Assembly (NCBI GenBank): GCA_963726795.1
Contig: CAVSDD010000003.1
Span: 620,001 to 684,000, forward strand
Source of the DNA: Hyphomicrobium_A sp963726795
GTDB lineage: Bacteria; Pseudomonadota; Alphaproteobacteria; Rhizobiales; Hyphomicrobiaceae
Length of the DNA: 64,000 nucleotides
Direction: 5' to 3'
The notes under the pieces were generated by a model. The model had not been told where the DNA came from, did no database searches, and worked only from the letters and a program-made list of their open reading frames with translations. Shown here one piece after another: positions 34,720 through 42,723 of this stretch. How positions within the stretch are numbered: position 1 is the first letter of the stretch; the number at the start of each line of letters is the position of its first letter. The position numbers and the translations under genes are program-made.

Positions 34720-36552
34720 CTAGGCGGCGACCGCGAGCTTCTGCTGGCATTCCGCAAGAACGGCTGTGAGCTCCGAGGCCGGCACCGGGCTGCTGAAGTA
34801 GAAGCCCTGCACCTTGTTGCAGCCGGCGCGCGTGGCGGCTTTGAGCTCTTCCGCGGTTTCGACGCCCTTGGCGACACTGCGGATCGACAGCGCCTGCGCC
34901 AGCAGGGCAACCGACTGCACAATCGCCGCGCTGTCCTCATGCTTGGGCGCGCCCTGGATCAGCGCCCGATCGATCTTCACCTCGTTGAAGGGGTAGGTGC
35001 GCAAGTTTCCCAGCGAGCCGCTTGCCTTGCCGAAATCGTCGAGCGCGATGTTGACGCCAAGCTTGCGCAGCTCATGCAGCCTCTCGAGCGTGCCGGCCGT
35101 GCGGCGATCGAAGAGCCCTTCCTCGATCTCGAGCTGCAGCCGCGCCGGATCGAGCGCGGAGGTGCCGAGCGCCTTTTTCACGTCGCACATGAGGTTAGCG
35201 CTCTCGAGCTGCAGCGGGGAAACGTTGACCGACACGCGGATATCGTTGGCCCAGCAAGCGGCGTCCGCGCAGGCCTGGCCGAACACCCAGCGTCCGATTT
35301 CGAGGATTGCGCCGGTACGCTCGGCGATGGGCAGGAAGTCCGCTTGCATCAGCAATCCGTTGGCCGGGTGGCGCCAGCGCAGCAGCGCCTCGCAGCCGAC
35401 AACGTGGCGCGTTCGCAGGCTGAGCACGGGCTGGTAGTGCAGCTCGAACTGGTTAAGCGAAAGCGCGTTCTGGATGTCGGTCTCGAGCCGACGCTGGCAT
35501 TCGATTTTGCGGCCGGCGCCGTTGTTGTGGAACACCTCGAAGCCACGGCGGCCCGCGGACTTGACGCTGTAGAGCGCGACGTCGGCGTTCTTGAGGAGGT
35601 CGTCCGCCGTCTTGCCGTTCTCGGGCGCCCTGACGATGCCGATGCTGGCGCTTATCGAGATCGTCTTGCCGAAGATGTGGTAGGGCTTGGAAACGTCGTG
35701 CAGGACGCGGCGCGCCAGCCGCTCGCATTGCTCGATTTTGCGGCCACCAGCCTGAATGATGGCGAACTCGTCGCCGCCGAGGCGGGCCAGAAAGTCGCTC
35801 TTGCGCACGCTGCCGCGCAGCCGCTGCGCAACCGCCTTCAGGAGCGCATCTCCGATCGGATGCCCGAAGGTGTCGTTGACCTCCTTGAAGCAGTCGAGAT
35901 CGAGCCAGTGGAGGGCCAGCGACGACCCCTTGTTCTTGTTCATGCCGCCGAGCGCGTGCTCGAGGGTCTCGCGGAAATGGAAGCGGTTGGCGACACCGGT
36001 CAGCGCGTCGTGCCGCGCCAGCCATTCGATCTTTTCCTCGGCGCGGCGCTTCTCGGTGATGTCCTCCTGGATGTCGACCCAGCCGCCGTCCGCGAGCGGC
36101 TGGTAGGTCACCAGGAATTTGCGGCCGTCGGTGAGATCCTGGATGTGGGAGAAGGGCTGTCCTTCGGTGAGCTTTGCTACGTGGTCGGCGAGCCATTTCG
36201 CCTGTCGGGCGGCCTCCTCGGCGCCGTCGCGCCCGGTCTCGCGTTTCACGTGGTAATGCACGATCTCGGAAAGCGGCGTGCCGGGGAGGGTGAGCTCCTC
36301 GGGGAGCGCGTACATCTCCCGATAGCTTTTGTTGCAGACAATCAGGCGCTGCTCGGCGTCGAACATCGACAGCCCGCGCACCATGTTGTTGAGCGCAATG
36401 TCGAACCAGGTGTTGAGCTGCTCGAGTTTCTTTTTCTGCTCGAGCAGGAGGCTCACGGATCCGAGCTCGAGCGCGGAAGCAGCCAATTGATCAACACAAC
36501 CATCGTTCGCGACGCGGCTGGTTTGGCCGCCGGACTGCCGATTGTCGACCAT
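34720..36552 (-). CDS. PAS-GGDEF-EAL protein with an altered EAL active site
   Basis: A 610-residue cyclic-di-GMP signalling protein, no membrane segment. Coiled coil (residues ~30-45), PAS domain (SMFDAEQRLIVCNKSYREMY to VDIQEDITEKRRAEEK), GGDEF domain with intact LGGDEF and RHDALTGVANR, and an EAL domain with E388 in CEALLRW, SVNVSPLQL, LDDFGKASGSL, KIDRALI and VQGFYFSS. In EAL phosphodiesterases the AEGVE motif supplies a catalytic glutamate; here it is AKGVET (Lys562), and loop 6 reads DDFGKASGS instead of DDFGTGYSS. The likely state is an active cyclase with a weak or purely c-di-GMP-binding EAL domain. Confidence 0.9.
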   Translation of the reverse strand: MVDNRQSGGQTSRVANDGCVDQLAASALELGSVSLLLEQKKKLEQLNTWFDIALNNMVRGLSMFDAEQRLIVCNKSYREMYALPEELTLPGTPLSEIVHYHVKRETGRDGAEEAARQAKWLADHVAKLTEGQPFSHIQDLTDGRKFLVTYQPLADGGWVDIQEDITEKRRAEEKIEWLARHDALTGVANRFHFRETLEHALGGMNKNKGSSLALHWLDLDCFKEVNDTFGHPIGDALLKAVAQRLRGSVRKSDFLARLGGDEFAIIQAGGRKIEQCERLARRVLHDVSKPYHIFGKTISISASIGIVRAPENGKTADDLLKNADVALYSVKSAGRRGFEVFHNNGAGRKIECQRRLETDIQNALSLNQFELHYQPVLSLRTRHVVGCEALLRWRHPANGLLMQADFLPIAERTGAILEIGRWVFGQACADAACWANDIRVSVNVSPLQLESANLMCDVKKALGTSALDPARLQLEIEEGLFDRRTAGTLERLHELRKLGVNIALDDFGKASGSLGNLRTYPFNEVKIDRALIQGAPKHEDSAAIVQSVALLAQALSIRSVAKGVETAEELKAATRAGCNKVQGFYFSSPVPASELTAVLAECQQKLAVAA

Positions 36553-36811
36553 TAAATGATAACCCCTGCAACCTGCGCGTGCCTCCGACCCTTGCGTGGA
36601 CGATACACTTGATCCGTGTTCGGCAGATTAAGTGGCCCAGGGGACTTTCAGGAAAATGCAACCGGCGCGCGTAACCCTAGGCGACCCAGAGACGGCCCAG
36701 ATTGTTGCGGTTTGGCCGAAAATCGCGGCATTCGTTAAGACGTTAGAGGGCACACAAGTTAATGCTGCCAGGGCCGTTCGGAGATTGTGATAATTATTTC
36801 CGTTGACGTAC

Positions 36812-37552
36812 CTAAACCCCGATGCCCGGTGTCTTGGCATCGTAGAGGCAGAGATCACAAATAAGGCAGGAGGGGCATTCCGGCCTCCGCGCCTCGCACA
36901 CGTAGCGCCCATGCAGGATCAGCCAGTGGTGCGCGTGCAGCGCGTACTTCGGCGGGATGACGGCCAACAGATCCTCCTCGACCGTGAGTGGCGTTTTGCC
37001 CTCTGAAAGGCCGGTCCGGTTGGCGACGCGAAAGACGTGAGTATCGACCGCCAGCGTCGGCTCGCCGAAGGCTACGTTCAAGACCACGTTCGCCGTCTTG
37101 CGACCGACACCCGGCAGCGCCTCGAGCGCCTCTCGCTCGCGCGGCACGTTCCCGCCGTGCATGTCGATGAGCTGCTGCGACAGCAGGATCACGTTGCGGG
37201 CCTTGTTGCGGTAGAGCCCGATCGTCTTGATCTGCTCGCGCAGCCTGTCCTCGCCGAGGCGAACCATCTTCTGGGGCGTGTCGGCGATCTTGAACAGGGG
37301 CCGCGTCGCCTTGTTGACGCCAGCGTCGGTCGCCTGCGCCGAGAGCACCACGGCCACCAAGAGGGTGTAGGGATTCTTGTACTCGAGCTCGCTCTTGGGC
37401 TCGGGATTGGCAGCGGCGAAACGGCGAAACATCTCGGCGATGGCGCCTTCGCTGAGCTTGCGCCGCTTGCCGCGCGTTGTCACCGGCTTGCCCGGCCTGG
37501 GCGCGGCAGCGACATCTTTGAGCCTTGTGCGCTGGCGATCGAGGCTCTTCAT
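36812..37552 (-). CDS. nth: Endonuclease III
   Basis: A 246-residue base-excision glycosylase/AP lyase for oxidised pyrimidines. It has the HhH motif LPGVGRKTANVVLNVAFG with the catalytic Lys, the VDTHVFRVANR segment with catalytic Asp, and the C-terminal 4Fe-4S site CEARRPECPSCLICDLC (C-x6-C-x2-C-x5-C). ATG 37552 starts a basic N-terminal tail of about 30 residues; longer upstream readings are unlikely because they overlap the divergent DUF2244 gene. The frame is intact. Confidence 0.96.
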   Translation of the reverse strand: MKSLDRQRTRLKDVAAAPRPGKPVTTRGKRRKLSEGAIAEMFRRFAAANPEPKSELEYKNPYTLLVAVVLSAQATDAGVNKATRPLFKIADTPQKMVRLGEDRLREQIKTIGLYRNKARNVILLSQQLIDMHGGNVPREREALEALPGVGRKTANVVLNVAFGEPTLAVDTHVFRVANRTGLSEGKTPLTVEEDLLAVIPPKYALHAHHWLILHGRYVCEARRPECPSCLICDLCLYDAKTPGIGV

Positions 37553-37583
37553 ATTGGCTGTCCCCCCGGGTAGGGTTGAGCAC

Positions 37584-38078
37584 ATGATCGCAAAGTCCCC
37601 GGCAACGCAACAGGAGCCGTTCCGAGCCATCCTGCATCCCCACCGTTCGCTCGGGCCGACCGGCTTCCTCATCCTCATGCTGGCGATCGGCGGGGTGAGC
37701 TTCGTGACCGGCATGGTCTTTCTGCTCATGGGCGCGTGGCCGGTGTTCGGCTTTTTCGGCCTCGACGTGGCGCTCGTGTATATCGCCTTCCGGCTCAACT
37801 ACCGGGCGGGGCGCCTCTACGAGATGGTGGAGCTGACGCCCGAGACGCTCACCGTGACGCGCGTCCACCCGTCGGGCAAGCGCGAGAGCTTCGACTTCAA
37901 TCCGTACTGGGTGCGCGTGCTGCTCACGCAGGCGCCGCACGGACGCACGGAGCTCCGGCTCGCGCTGCACGGCCGGGAGTTCGCGTTCGGGCACTTTTTG
38001 ACCGAGGATGAAAGGCGGGATTTCTCCAACGCGCTCTCAAGCGCGCTGATTGCGGCCCGCAGCCCCCGGTATCGATGA
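37584..38078 (+). CDS. DUF2244 membrane protein
   Basis: A 164-residue DUF2244 protein. FRAILHPHRSLGPTGFLILM is the family start; two adjacent membrane segments (FLILMLAIGGVSFVTGMVFL and AWPVFGFFGLDVALVYIAF) are followed by a cytoplasmic beta domain (ELTPETLTVTRVHPSGKRES, WVRVLL, LRLALHGREFAFGHFLTEDE). Function is unknown; related genes often neighbour nth or cytochrome oxidase genes. ATG 37584 is chosen. Divergent from nth with 31 bp between starts. Confidence 0.85.
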   Translation: MIAKSPATQQEPFRAILHPHRSLGPTGFLILMLAIGGVSFVTGMVFLLMGAWPVFGFFGLDVALVYIAFRLNYRAGRLYEMVELTPETLTVTRVHPSGKRESFDFNPYWVRVLLTQAPHGRTELRLALHGREFAFGHFLTEDERRDFSNALSSALIAARSPRYR

Positions 38079-38307
38079 CCCCGACGACGGCCGCTCCCCA
38101 ACCTCGGTCAACAACGGATGCATTCACCTCGGCCGACTGCGCGCCGGCGGGCGGCGCATTGAGCCTCCTGCAATTCGCATCGAACACGGCTAAAATGCCG
38201 GCGCCTCGACAAATCGGAATCGCAACATCAGATGAATTGTAATCGAGGCCCGCGACGCCAGGACCGGCACATGGCCGACCTCGCCGCGTCGAAGAAGGAG
38301 GAAACTC

Positions 38308-38619
38308 ATGTGTCGATCCGTCACCGCCGCTCTAGCGCTCGCAGCGCTGTTGCCAGCCATGGCGCCGTCGGCCTTCGCCGCCAGCGTTCCGGCATCCCTC
38401 ACCCGCCCTGCCAACGTCGTCGCCACGGTGCAGGAGCGGCAATACCGATCCCAGCGGGATTGCACGCCCTACAACGGTCCGTTCGGCTTCTATGGCAACG
38501 TCTGGTGCCAGCCGCCCAACGAGCAGTCCTACCTGCGCAACCTCGGATCGCGCTGGCCACAGGAGACGCCGCCGTCGCTGAAATATCCAAAGCCGCGCGA
38601 TAACAGCTCCGACTGGTGA
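38308..38619 (+). CDS. Small secreted protein, first of a tandem pair
   Basis: A 103-residue protein with a signal peptide (SVTAALALAALLPAMAPSAFAA) and a mature region of about 78 residues. It contains RDCTPYNGPFGFYGNVWCQP, SYLRNLGSRWP and the end PKPRDNSSDW. Two cysteines (CTP and WCQP) could form a disulfide. It has a strong ribosome-binding site (AAGGAGG, seven bases). The second copy at 38875 shares roughly 60 percent of the mature residues. I do not recognise the family. Confidence 0.8.
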   Translation: MCRSVTAALALAALLPAMAPSAFAASVPASLTRPANVVATVQERQYRSQRDCTPYNGPFGFYGNVWCQPPNEQSYLRNLGSRWPQETPPSLKYPKPRDNSSDW

Positions 38620-38874
38620 CCCCGGGCTAATCCGCTCCGCGCCCAAGCGCGCCTCGCCGTTCCAGCGCCGATCGTTTACGCGCGCTTGAGTGTCTGTGCT
38701 TGCCGCTGCGCGCGTGAATGCTTTCTGAAGCAGCGGCAAGCGATTTGCAGGCAATTCGCACCAAATGCGTGCGCCCTGCCGAGCGTAAATCGCAACGGGG
38801 AACGCGTAACGTTAAGGGCAACCGGCCGTTCAGCCGGCGCAAGAAACCGTCTGCGTCGAATACGAGGGAGCCCC

Positions 38875-39189
38875 ATGCGTTCTTTGCTTGTAAGCGCGCT
38901 CATCGTTGGAGCGAGCCTGCCCGTTGCTGCGCCTGCGACGCTCGCGGCGAGCTTTCCCTACGCCGCCAACCGCCCCGCCGGCGTTGTCGTAAGCGTCCAG
39001 GGGCGCCGCTACTATCGTCCCGAGCGCGACTGCACGCCGACCGCCGGGCCGTACGGCTTCTACGGCAACATCTGGTGCCAGCCGGCCAACGAAGCATCAT
39101 ACCTGCGTAACCTCGGCAGCAACTGGCCGATGGCGACGCCGCCGAGCCTGCGCGCGCCCAAGCCGCGTTCCTACAACACCGACTGGTAA
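38875..39189 (+). CDS. Small secreted protein, second of a tandem pair
   Basis: A 104-residue paralogue of 38308. Signal peptide SLLVSALIVGASLPVAAPAT, then the motif RDCTPTAGPYGFYGNIWCQP, SYLRNLGSNWP and the end PKPRSYNTDW. The invariant residues between copies are concentrated in the Cys-to-Cys segment and the YLRNLGS stretch, as expected of a small folded domain. ATG 38875, preceded by GAGGG. Each copy has its own upstream region (229 and 255 bp), suggesting separate expression. Confidence 0.8.
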   Translation: MRSLLVSALIVGASLPVAAPATLAASFPYAANRPAGVVVSVQGRRYYRPERDCTPTAGPYGFYGNIWCQPANEASYLRNLGSNWPMATPPSLRAPKPRSYNTDW

Positions 39190-39213
39190 GATCACTCTCC
39201 GCTCCCGCAACGG

Positions 39214-39235
39214 CGCCCCGGCATCGACCGGGGCG
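39214..39235. terminator. Bidirectional stem-loop between convergent genes
   Basis: CGCCCCGG / CCGGGGCG form a perfect 8-bp stem with a CATCGA loop between the secreted-protein gene (ends 39189) and the convergent glyoxalase gene (ends 39243). No T-run, so termination may be Rho-assisted. Confidence 0.5.
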
Positions 39236-39242
39236 TCGGCAT

Positions 39243-39638
39243 TTACTGGAAGCGGCCGCCCTTCTGCAGCACCTCGATCTTGTAGCCGTCGGGATCCTCG
39301 ATGAAGAAGAATTTCCCGAACGGCTTGCCGTCGTGCGTCATCTGCTTGATGTCCTTGGGCGCCAGGCCCTGCGCCGTCATGCGCGCGCGCTCGGCTTCGA
39401 GATCGTCGGTGACGAAGGCTAAGTGCCCGTAGGCGTCGCCCAACTTGTAGGGCTCGCTGCGGTCCTTGTTGACGGTGAGCTCGACCTCGAAATCGTCTTG
39501 GGGTCCGCGCATGTAGATCAGCGTGAAGTCGGGGAAGTCGACGCGATCGGCGACCTTGAGCCCAAACGCCCTGCTGTAGAAATCGACGGAGCGCGCCTCA
39601 TTGCCGACGCGCACCATCATGTGGATCGGTTTCGTCAT
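39243..39638 (-). CDS. gloA: Lactoylglutathione lyase (glyoxalase I)
   Basis: A 131-residue VOC-fold metalloenzyme that isomerises the methylglyoxal-glutathione hemithioacetal. Metal ligands are His5 (KPIHMMVRVGNEARSVDFY), Glu (DDFEVELTVN), His (GDAYGHLAFVTDD) and Glu (GYKIEVLQK). FIEDPDGYKIEVL is the family C-terminus. It lies 40 bp upstream of leuD on the same strand, though a metabolic link is not expected. Confidence 0.92.
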   Translation of the reverse strand: MTKPIHMMVRVGNEARSVDFYSRAFGLKVADRVDFPDFTLIYMRGPQDDFEVELTVNKDRSEPYKLGDAYGHLAFVTDDLEAERARMTAQGLAPKDIKQMTHDGKPFGKFFFIEDPDGYKIEVLQKGGRFQ

Positions 39639-39678
39639 CTTCTGCTTCCTCCCGTTGCGCGCTGGTTCGCGGCGGCGG

Positions 39679-40285
39679 TTAGAGCCACGGCCGCGCGGTT
39701 TGCGTCTTTTCCTCGAAGGCGTCGATCGCCTTCTGCTTCTCCAGCGTGAGCCCGATGTTGTCGAGGCCGTTCAACAGGCAGTGCTTGCGGAAGGGGTCGA
39801 TGTCGAAGGTGATCACGCCGCCGTCTGGCCCGCGGATCTCCTGGCTCTCGAGATCGATCGTGAGCGTCGCGTTGGAGCCGCGGGCTGGCGTCGTCCATGA
39901 GCTTGTCGACCTCCGCCTGCGGCAGCTTGATCGGCAAGATGCCGTTCTGGAAGCAGTTGTTGTAGAAGATGTCGGCAAAGTCCGGCGCGATGACGCAGCG
40001 GATGCCGAAATCCAGCAGCGCCCACGGCGCGTGCTCGCGCGATGAGCCGCAGCCGAAATTCTCGCCCGTGACGAGGATCGTCGCCTTGCGGTAGGCCGGC
40101 TGGTTCAGCACGAAGTCCGGAATTTCCTTGCCGGCCTCGTCATAGCGCATCTCGAAGAACAGGCTCTTGCCGAGCCCGGTGCGCTTGATCGTCTTCAGGA
40201 ACTGCTTGGGGATGATCATGTCGGTGTCGACGTTGCGCATCGGCAGCGGCGCGGCGACACCGTTCAGCGTGGTGAACTTCTCCAT
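39679..40285 (-). CDS. leuD: 3-isopropylmalate dehydratase small subunit LeuD (one apparent insertion)
   Basis: Small subunit that pairs with LeuC for the isomerisation of isopropylmalate in leucine synthesis. It shows MEKFTTLNGVAAPLPMRNVD, DMIIPKQFLKTI, GENFGCGSSREHAPWAL, FADIFYNNCFQNGILPI and the end DNIGLTLEKQKAIDAFE. An extra C near 39882 shifts the frame at VDKLMDDA; corrected length is 201 residues. It is separated from leuC by four unrelated genes. Confidence 0.93.
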
Positions 40286-40305
40286 CGTCTCCCTCTTGGG
40301 CGCCT

Positions 40306-40752
40306 TCAGGTCCTGAGGCTGTCGGCGAGCGCCCGGAAATAGCCTTCCGCCGAAGCCAGGCGGTCGATGTGGATCGGCTTGCGGCCGAAGACGATGCTCT
40401 TGCGCAGCTCGCCCGGCCGCAACTGTTCGAGCCGCCTTTTAACGCCTGCAAGCTTGCGTCCGTCAAGGTGATGATCAAGCACGCCGACGAGCGTCTCGAT
40501 GTAGCCGCTGATGCGCCCGAGCTCCCGAACGGCCGCAATCTCGGTCGGCTTATCGCGGGAGGCGGGCTCCGCTCCGAGCCGCTGCAACGCGTCGCCGGCG
40601 CGGGCGAGCGTGGCGGCGATCTCGTCGGCGTAAGCGGCAACGCGCAGGCGACGCTTGTGGTCGAAGACGCCGAGGGCGCCGAGCCAACCGTGCACGGTCT
40701 CGGCGAGACGCAGGAGACGCTGGGCATAGTCGGGGAGACGCAAGGGCGGCAC
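40306..40752 (-). CDS. Hypothetical helical protein, 148 aa
   Basis: A soluble Leu/Arg/Ala-rich protein, predicted mostly helical (LPDYAQRLLRLAETVHGWLG, LRVAAYADEIAATLARAGDA, GYIETLVGVLDHHLDGRKL), ending HIDRLASAEGYFRALADSL. No signal, membrane segment or known motif. Upstream of leuD by 21 bp, so possibly co-transcribed with it. I do not recognise a family. Confidence 0.5.
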   Translation of the reverse strand: MPPLRLPDYAQRLLRLAETVHGWLGALGVFDHKRRLRVAAYADEIAATLARAGDALQRLGAEPASRDKPTEIAAVRELGRISGYIETLVGVLDHHLDGRKLAGVKRRLEQLRPGELRKSIVFGRKPIHIDRLASAEGYFRALADSLRT

Positions 40753-40837
40753 GCCTAGCAGGGGCGGAGCGCAAGCCGACTAGCATAGGTGTGAGGATGG
40801 AGGCGGGGATAAGCGATCGGCATGCCGCATCCCTTGG

Positions 40838-41362
40838 CTAGCGGATGCGGTCTTCCATGAAGCACTCGCGCATGTACTCGCACCGGTGCGAGCCGGAGAA
40901 GTGCATGCTGTCGCCCTTCGCCGGCGAGATGAACTGGCAGATCTCCTCGACGCCGCCCGGCGAGAGCCAGCCCTGGCGGCGGCCGCGCTGCACGGCAAAG
41001 CAGTCGGCCGTTTCCTCGTCGGGGCCGCGGAACTGGTGCCCGCATTCGTGCGAGTAGATCCACAGCTTCACCGGCGTCGTCACCTTGGACAACAGGCGCA
41101 TGTTCATGATGAGGAAGCCCGGGTAGGCCGCGCCGTAGTCGTCGAGCTTGTTATCGATGATGGTCGGCCGCGTGCCGCAGTAGAGCTTGATGCCGTCGAG
41201 CGCGAATTCGCCGGAAGGGACCATAGTCGCCTCGCCGCCGGTGTGAGCGATGTATTCCTCGGCGGTAGGGGACTTATTGTCCTGGGCGGCCGCCGGCATC
41301 GACAGTGCCAGCAAAGCAAGGAGCCCTGCAGCCAGGCGGGATGAACCGCGGCGAATCCGCAT
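40838..41362 (-). CDS. Secreted zinc-metallopeptidase-like protein with HECGH motif
   Basis: A 174-residue protein with signal peptide (RLAAGLLALLALSMPAAAQD), then GEFALDGIKLYCGTRPTIID, a PGFLIMNMRLLSKVTTPVKL strand, and WIYSHECGHQFRGPDEETAD. HECGH fits the HExxH zinc motif, with the downstream Glu/Asp of DEETADCFAV as a possible third ligand. The C-terminal part has a C-x19-C-x8-C-x4-C pattern (residues 143-167), suggesting disulfides. ATG 41362 is preferred to longer starts. Substrate unknown; a catalytically dead relative is possible. Confidence 0.65.
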   Translation of the reverse strand: MRIRRGSSRLAAGLLALLALSMPAAAQDNKSPTAEEYIAHTGGEATMVPSGEFALDGIKLYCGTRPTIIDNKLDDYGAAYPGFLIMNMRLLSKVTTPVKLWIYSHECGHQFRGPDEETADCFAVQRGRRQGWLSPGGVEEICQFISPAKGDSMHFSGSHRCEYMRECFMEDRIR

Positions 41363-41488
41363 GATCGAACTCTTGAGAGTGCCCCGAACTATATTCGTCT
41401 TTTGCAACATGACGTGCTTTCGGGCGGCAGACAAGCGCAGCGCCCGCGGATAGCTCAACTAGCTGTGGTGCATTTGGAGGATGCGGCT

Positions 41489-41905
41489 TTATGGCCCTGC
41501 CGCCACCTCGATGCGCTCCATGTCGTCGTCGGAAAAGCCGAAGTGATGGCCGATCTCGTGCACCAGGATGTGGGCGACGAGGCGGCCGAGCGTCTCCTCG
41601 CCGTGGGCCCATTCGTCGAGGATGGCGCGTCGGTAGAGGAACACCATGTCCGGCTGGCGTGGCAGATCCATCACACTCTTCTGATCGAGGCTGACGCCGT
41701 GATAGAGGCCGAGGAGATCGAACGGGCTCCCGATGCCGAGCGAATCGAGGACCTCGTCGGTGGCGAAGTCTTCCACGCGAATGAGCACGTCGGCGGCCTT
41801 GGCGCGAAACTCTTCGGGCAGACGCTGCCAAGCGGCAGCGGCAAGCACCTCGATGTCGGCGAGCGTCGGCGCTGTCGCGCTCTCCCACTGCGCGGGCTTC
41901 GTCAT
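41489..41905 (-). CDS. Minimal zinc metallopeptidase (PF06262-type)
   Basis: A 138-residue protein of the small metallopeptidase family with a single HExxH domain near the C-terminus (HILVHEIGHHFGFSDDDMERIE). Earlier family features are LPEEFRAKAADVLIRVEDFA, LLGLYHGVSL and VFLYRRAILDEWA. These cytosolic proteins have no known substrate. Its ATG overlaps the stop of the upstream methyltransferase gene (ATGA), indicating translational coupling. Confidence 0.85.
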   Translation of the reverse strand: MTKPAQWESATAPTLADIEVLAAAAWQRLPEEFRAKAADVLIRVEDFATDEVLDSLGIGSPFDLLGLYHGVSLDQKSVMDLPRQPDMVFLYRRAILDEWAHGEETLGRLVAHILVHEIGHHFGFSDDDMERIEVAAGP

Positions 41906-42693
41906 GTCTGGCCCGGCCTCGTCGTGACGACGATCGCTTCCTGCAGCGTGAACATGAGGCCGTCCTCGTTCGTGCGCGGGCGCAGGAACGCGTTGAGCCG
42001 AGCTTCGCCAAGCATCGACTTGAGCTTTGCCACGGTGGCGGTGTCGCAACGCATGCGCTGCGTCCAGGGCTGAAACGCGATGTCCTGGTCCATGCGCTCG
42101 GCGTGGATGCCGATGCCGTTCAGCAGCGCCGACCACTCGGTGAGGCTCAGGCAGCGGCCGTGGCTCGGGTCACGCAGTTTCTCATAGGCGTTGTAGTCGG
42201 CCGCGGTGCGTTCTGCCTCGGCGCCCGTGGTGCCGGGGAGGATCGAGGCATCGGGGATGATGTTGTCGACGAGCGCGAACGTTCCGCCAGGCTTCAGCAC
42301 GCGCCACAACTCCGCGACGAAAGCGGCGGGATCGGGGAAGTGGTGCGCCGCAAGCCGGCACGTCACCAGATCGAAGCTCTCGCCCGTAAAGGGCAGCGCC
42401 GCGGCGTCGGCGTGCGCCGTCTCGACGTTGCCGAGTCCGCGCTTTGCCGCAAGCTTGCCCGCTTCGGCCAGCATCTCATCGGTGATGTCGCTGGCCACGA
42501 CATGCGCGACGTGCGGCGCTAGCGCCAGCGCGGTATGGCCCGCGCCGGTCGCCACGTCGAGCACGCGCCATCCCGGCTGCGGGGCGACGAGCGCAACGAG
42601 GCGGGCCAGGCTTTCGCCCTTCGCGTGCACCGTCGATGCGGCGTAGTCGGCGGCGGCCGTGCCGAATTTCGGCTGGACGAGCGAGGCTGCCAT
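41902..42693 (-). CDS. Class I SAM-dependent methyltransferase
   Basis: A 263-residue UbiE/COQ5-like methyltransferase. Motif I VLDVATGAGHTALALAPHV, motif II region VVASDITDEMLAEA, HADAAALPFTGESFDLVTCR and LAAHHFPDPAAFVAELWRVL, with LKPGGTFALVDN. The substrate cannot be inferred. It is coupled to the metallopeptidase gene by a 4-bp overlap. The frame is intact. Confidence 0.86.
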   Translation of the reverse strand: MAASLVQPKFGTAAADYAASTVHAKGESLARLVALVAPQPGWRVLDVATGAGHTALALAPHVAHVVASDITDEMLAEAGKLAAKRGLGNVETAHADAAALPFTGESFDLVTCRLAAHHFPDPAAFVAELWRVLKPGGTFALVDNIIPDASILPGTTGAEAERTAADYNAYEKLRDPSHGRCLSLTEWSALLNGIGIHAERMDQDIAFQPWTQRMRCDTATVAKLKSMLGEARLNAFLRPRTNEDGLMFTLQEAIVVTTRPGQT

Positions 42694-42723
42694 GAACGAC
42701 CTGGGATCACACGGGGCGCGCGA

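Noticed and set aside
9780..38273. Repeated 13-mer GGACCGGCACATG at 9780-9792 (map start) and 38261-38273
   Set aside because: Only two occurrences, no shared context or symmetry; likely chance in GC-rich DNA.
41446..41490. Sequence GCGGATAGCTCAACTAGCTG resembling the 5' half of a tRNA
   Set aside because: No anticodon stem, T-loop (GGTTC-A) or 3' half follows within 80 bp, so it is not a tRNA.
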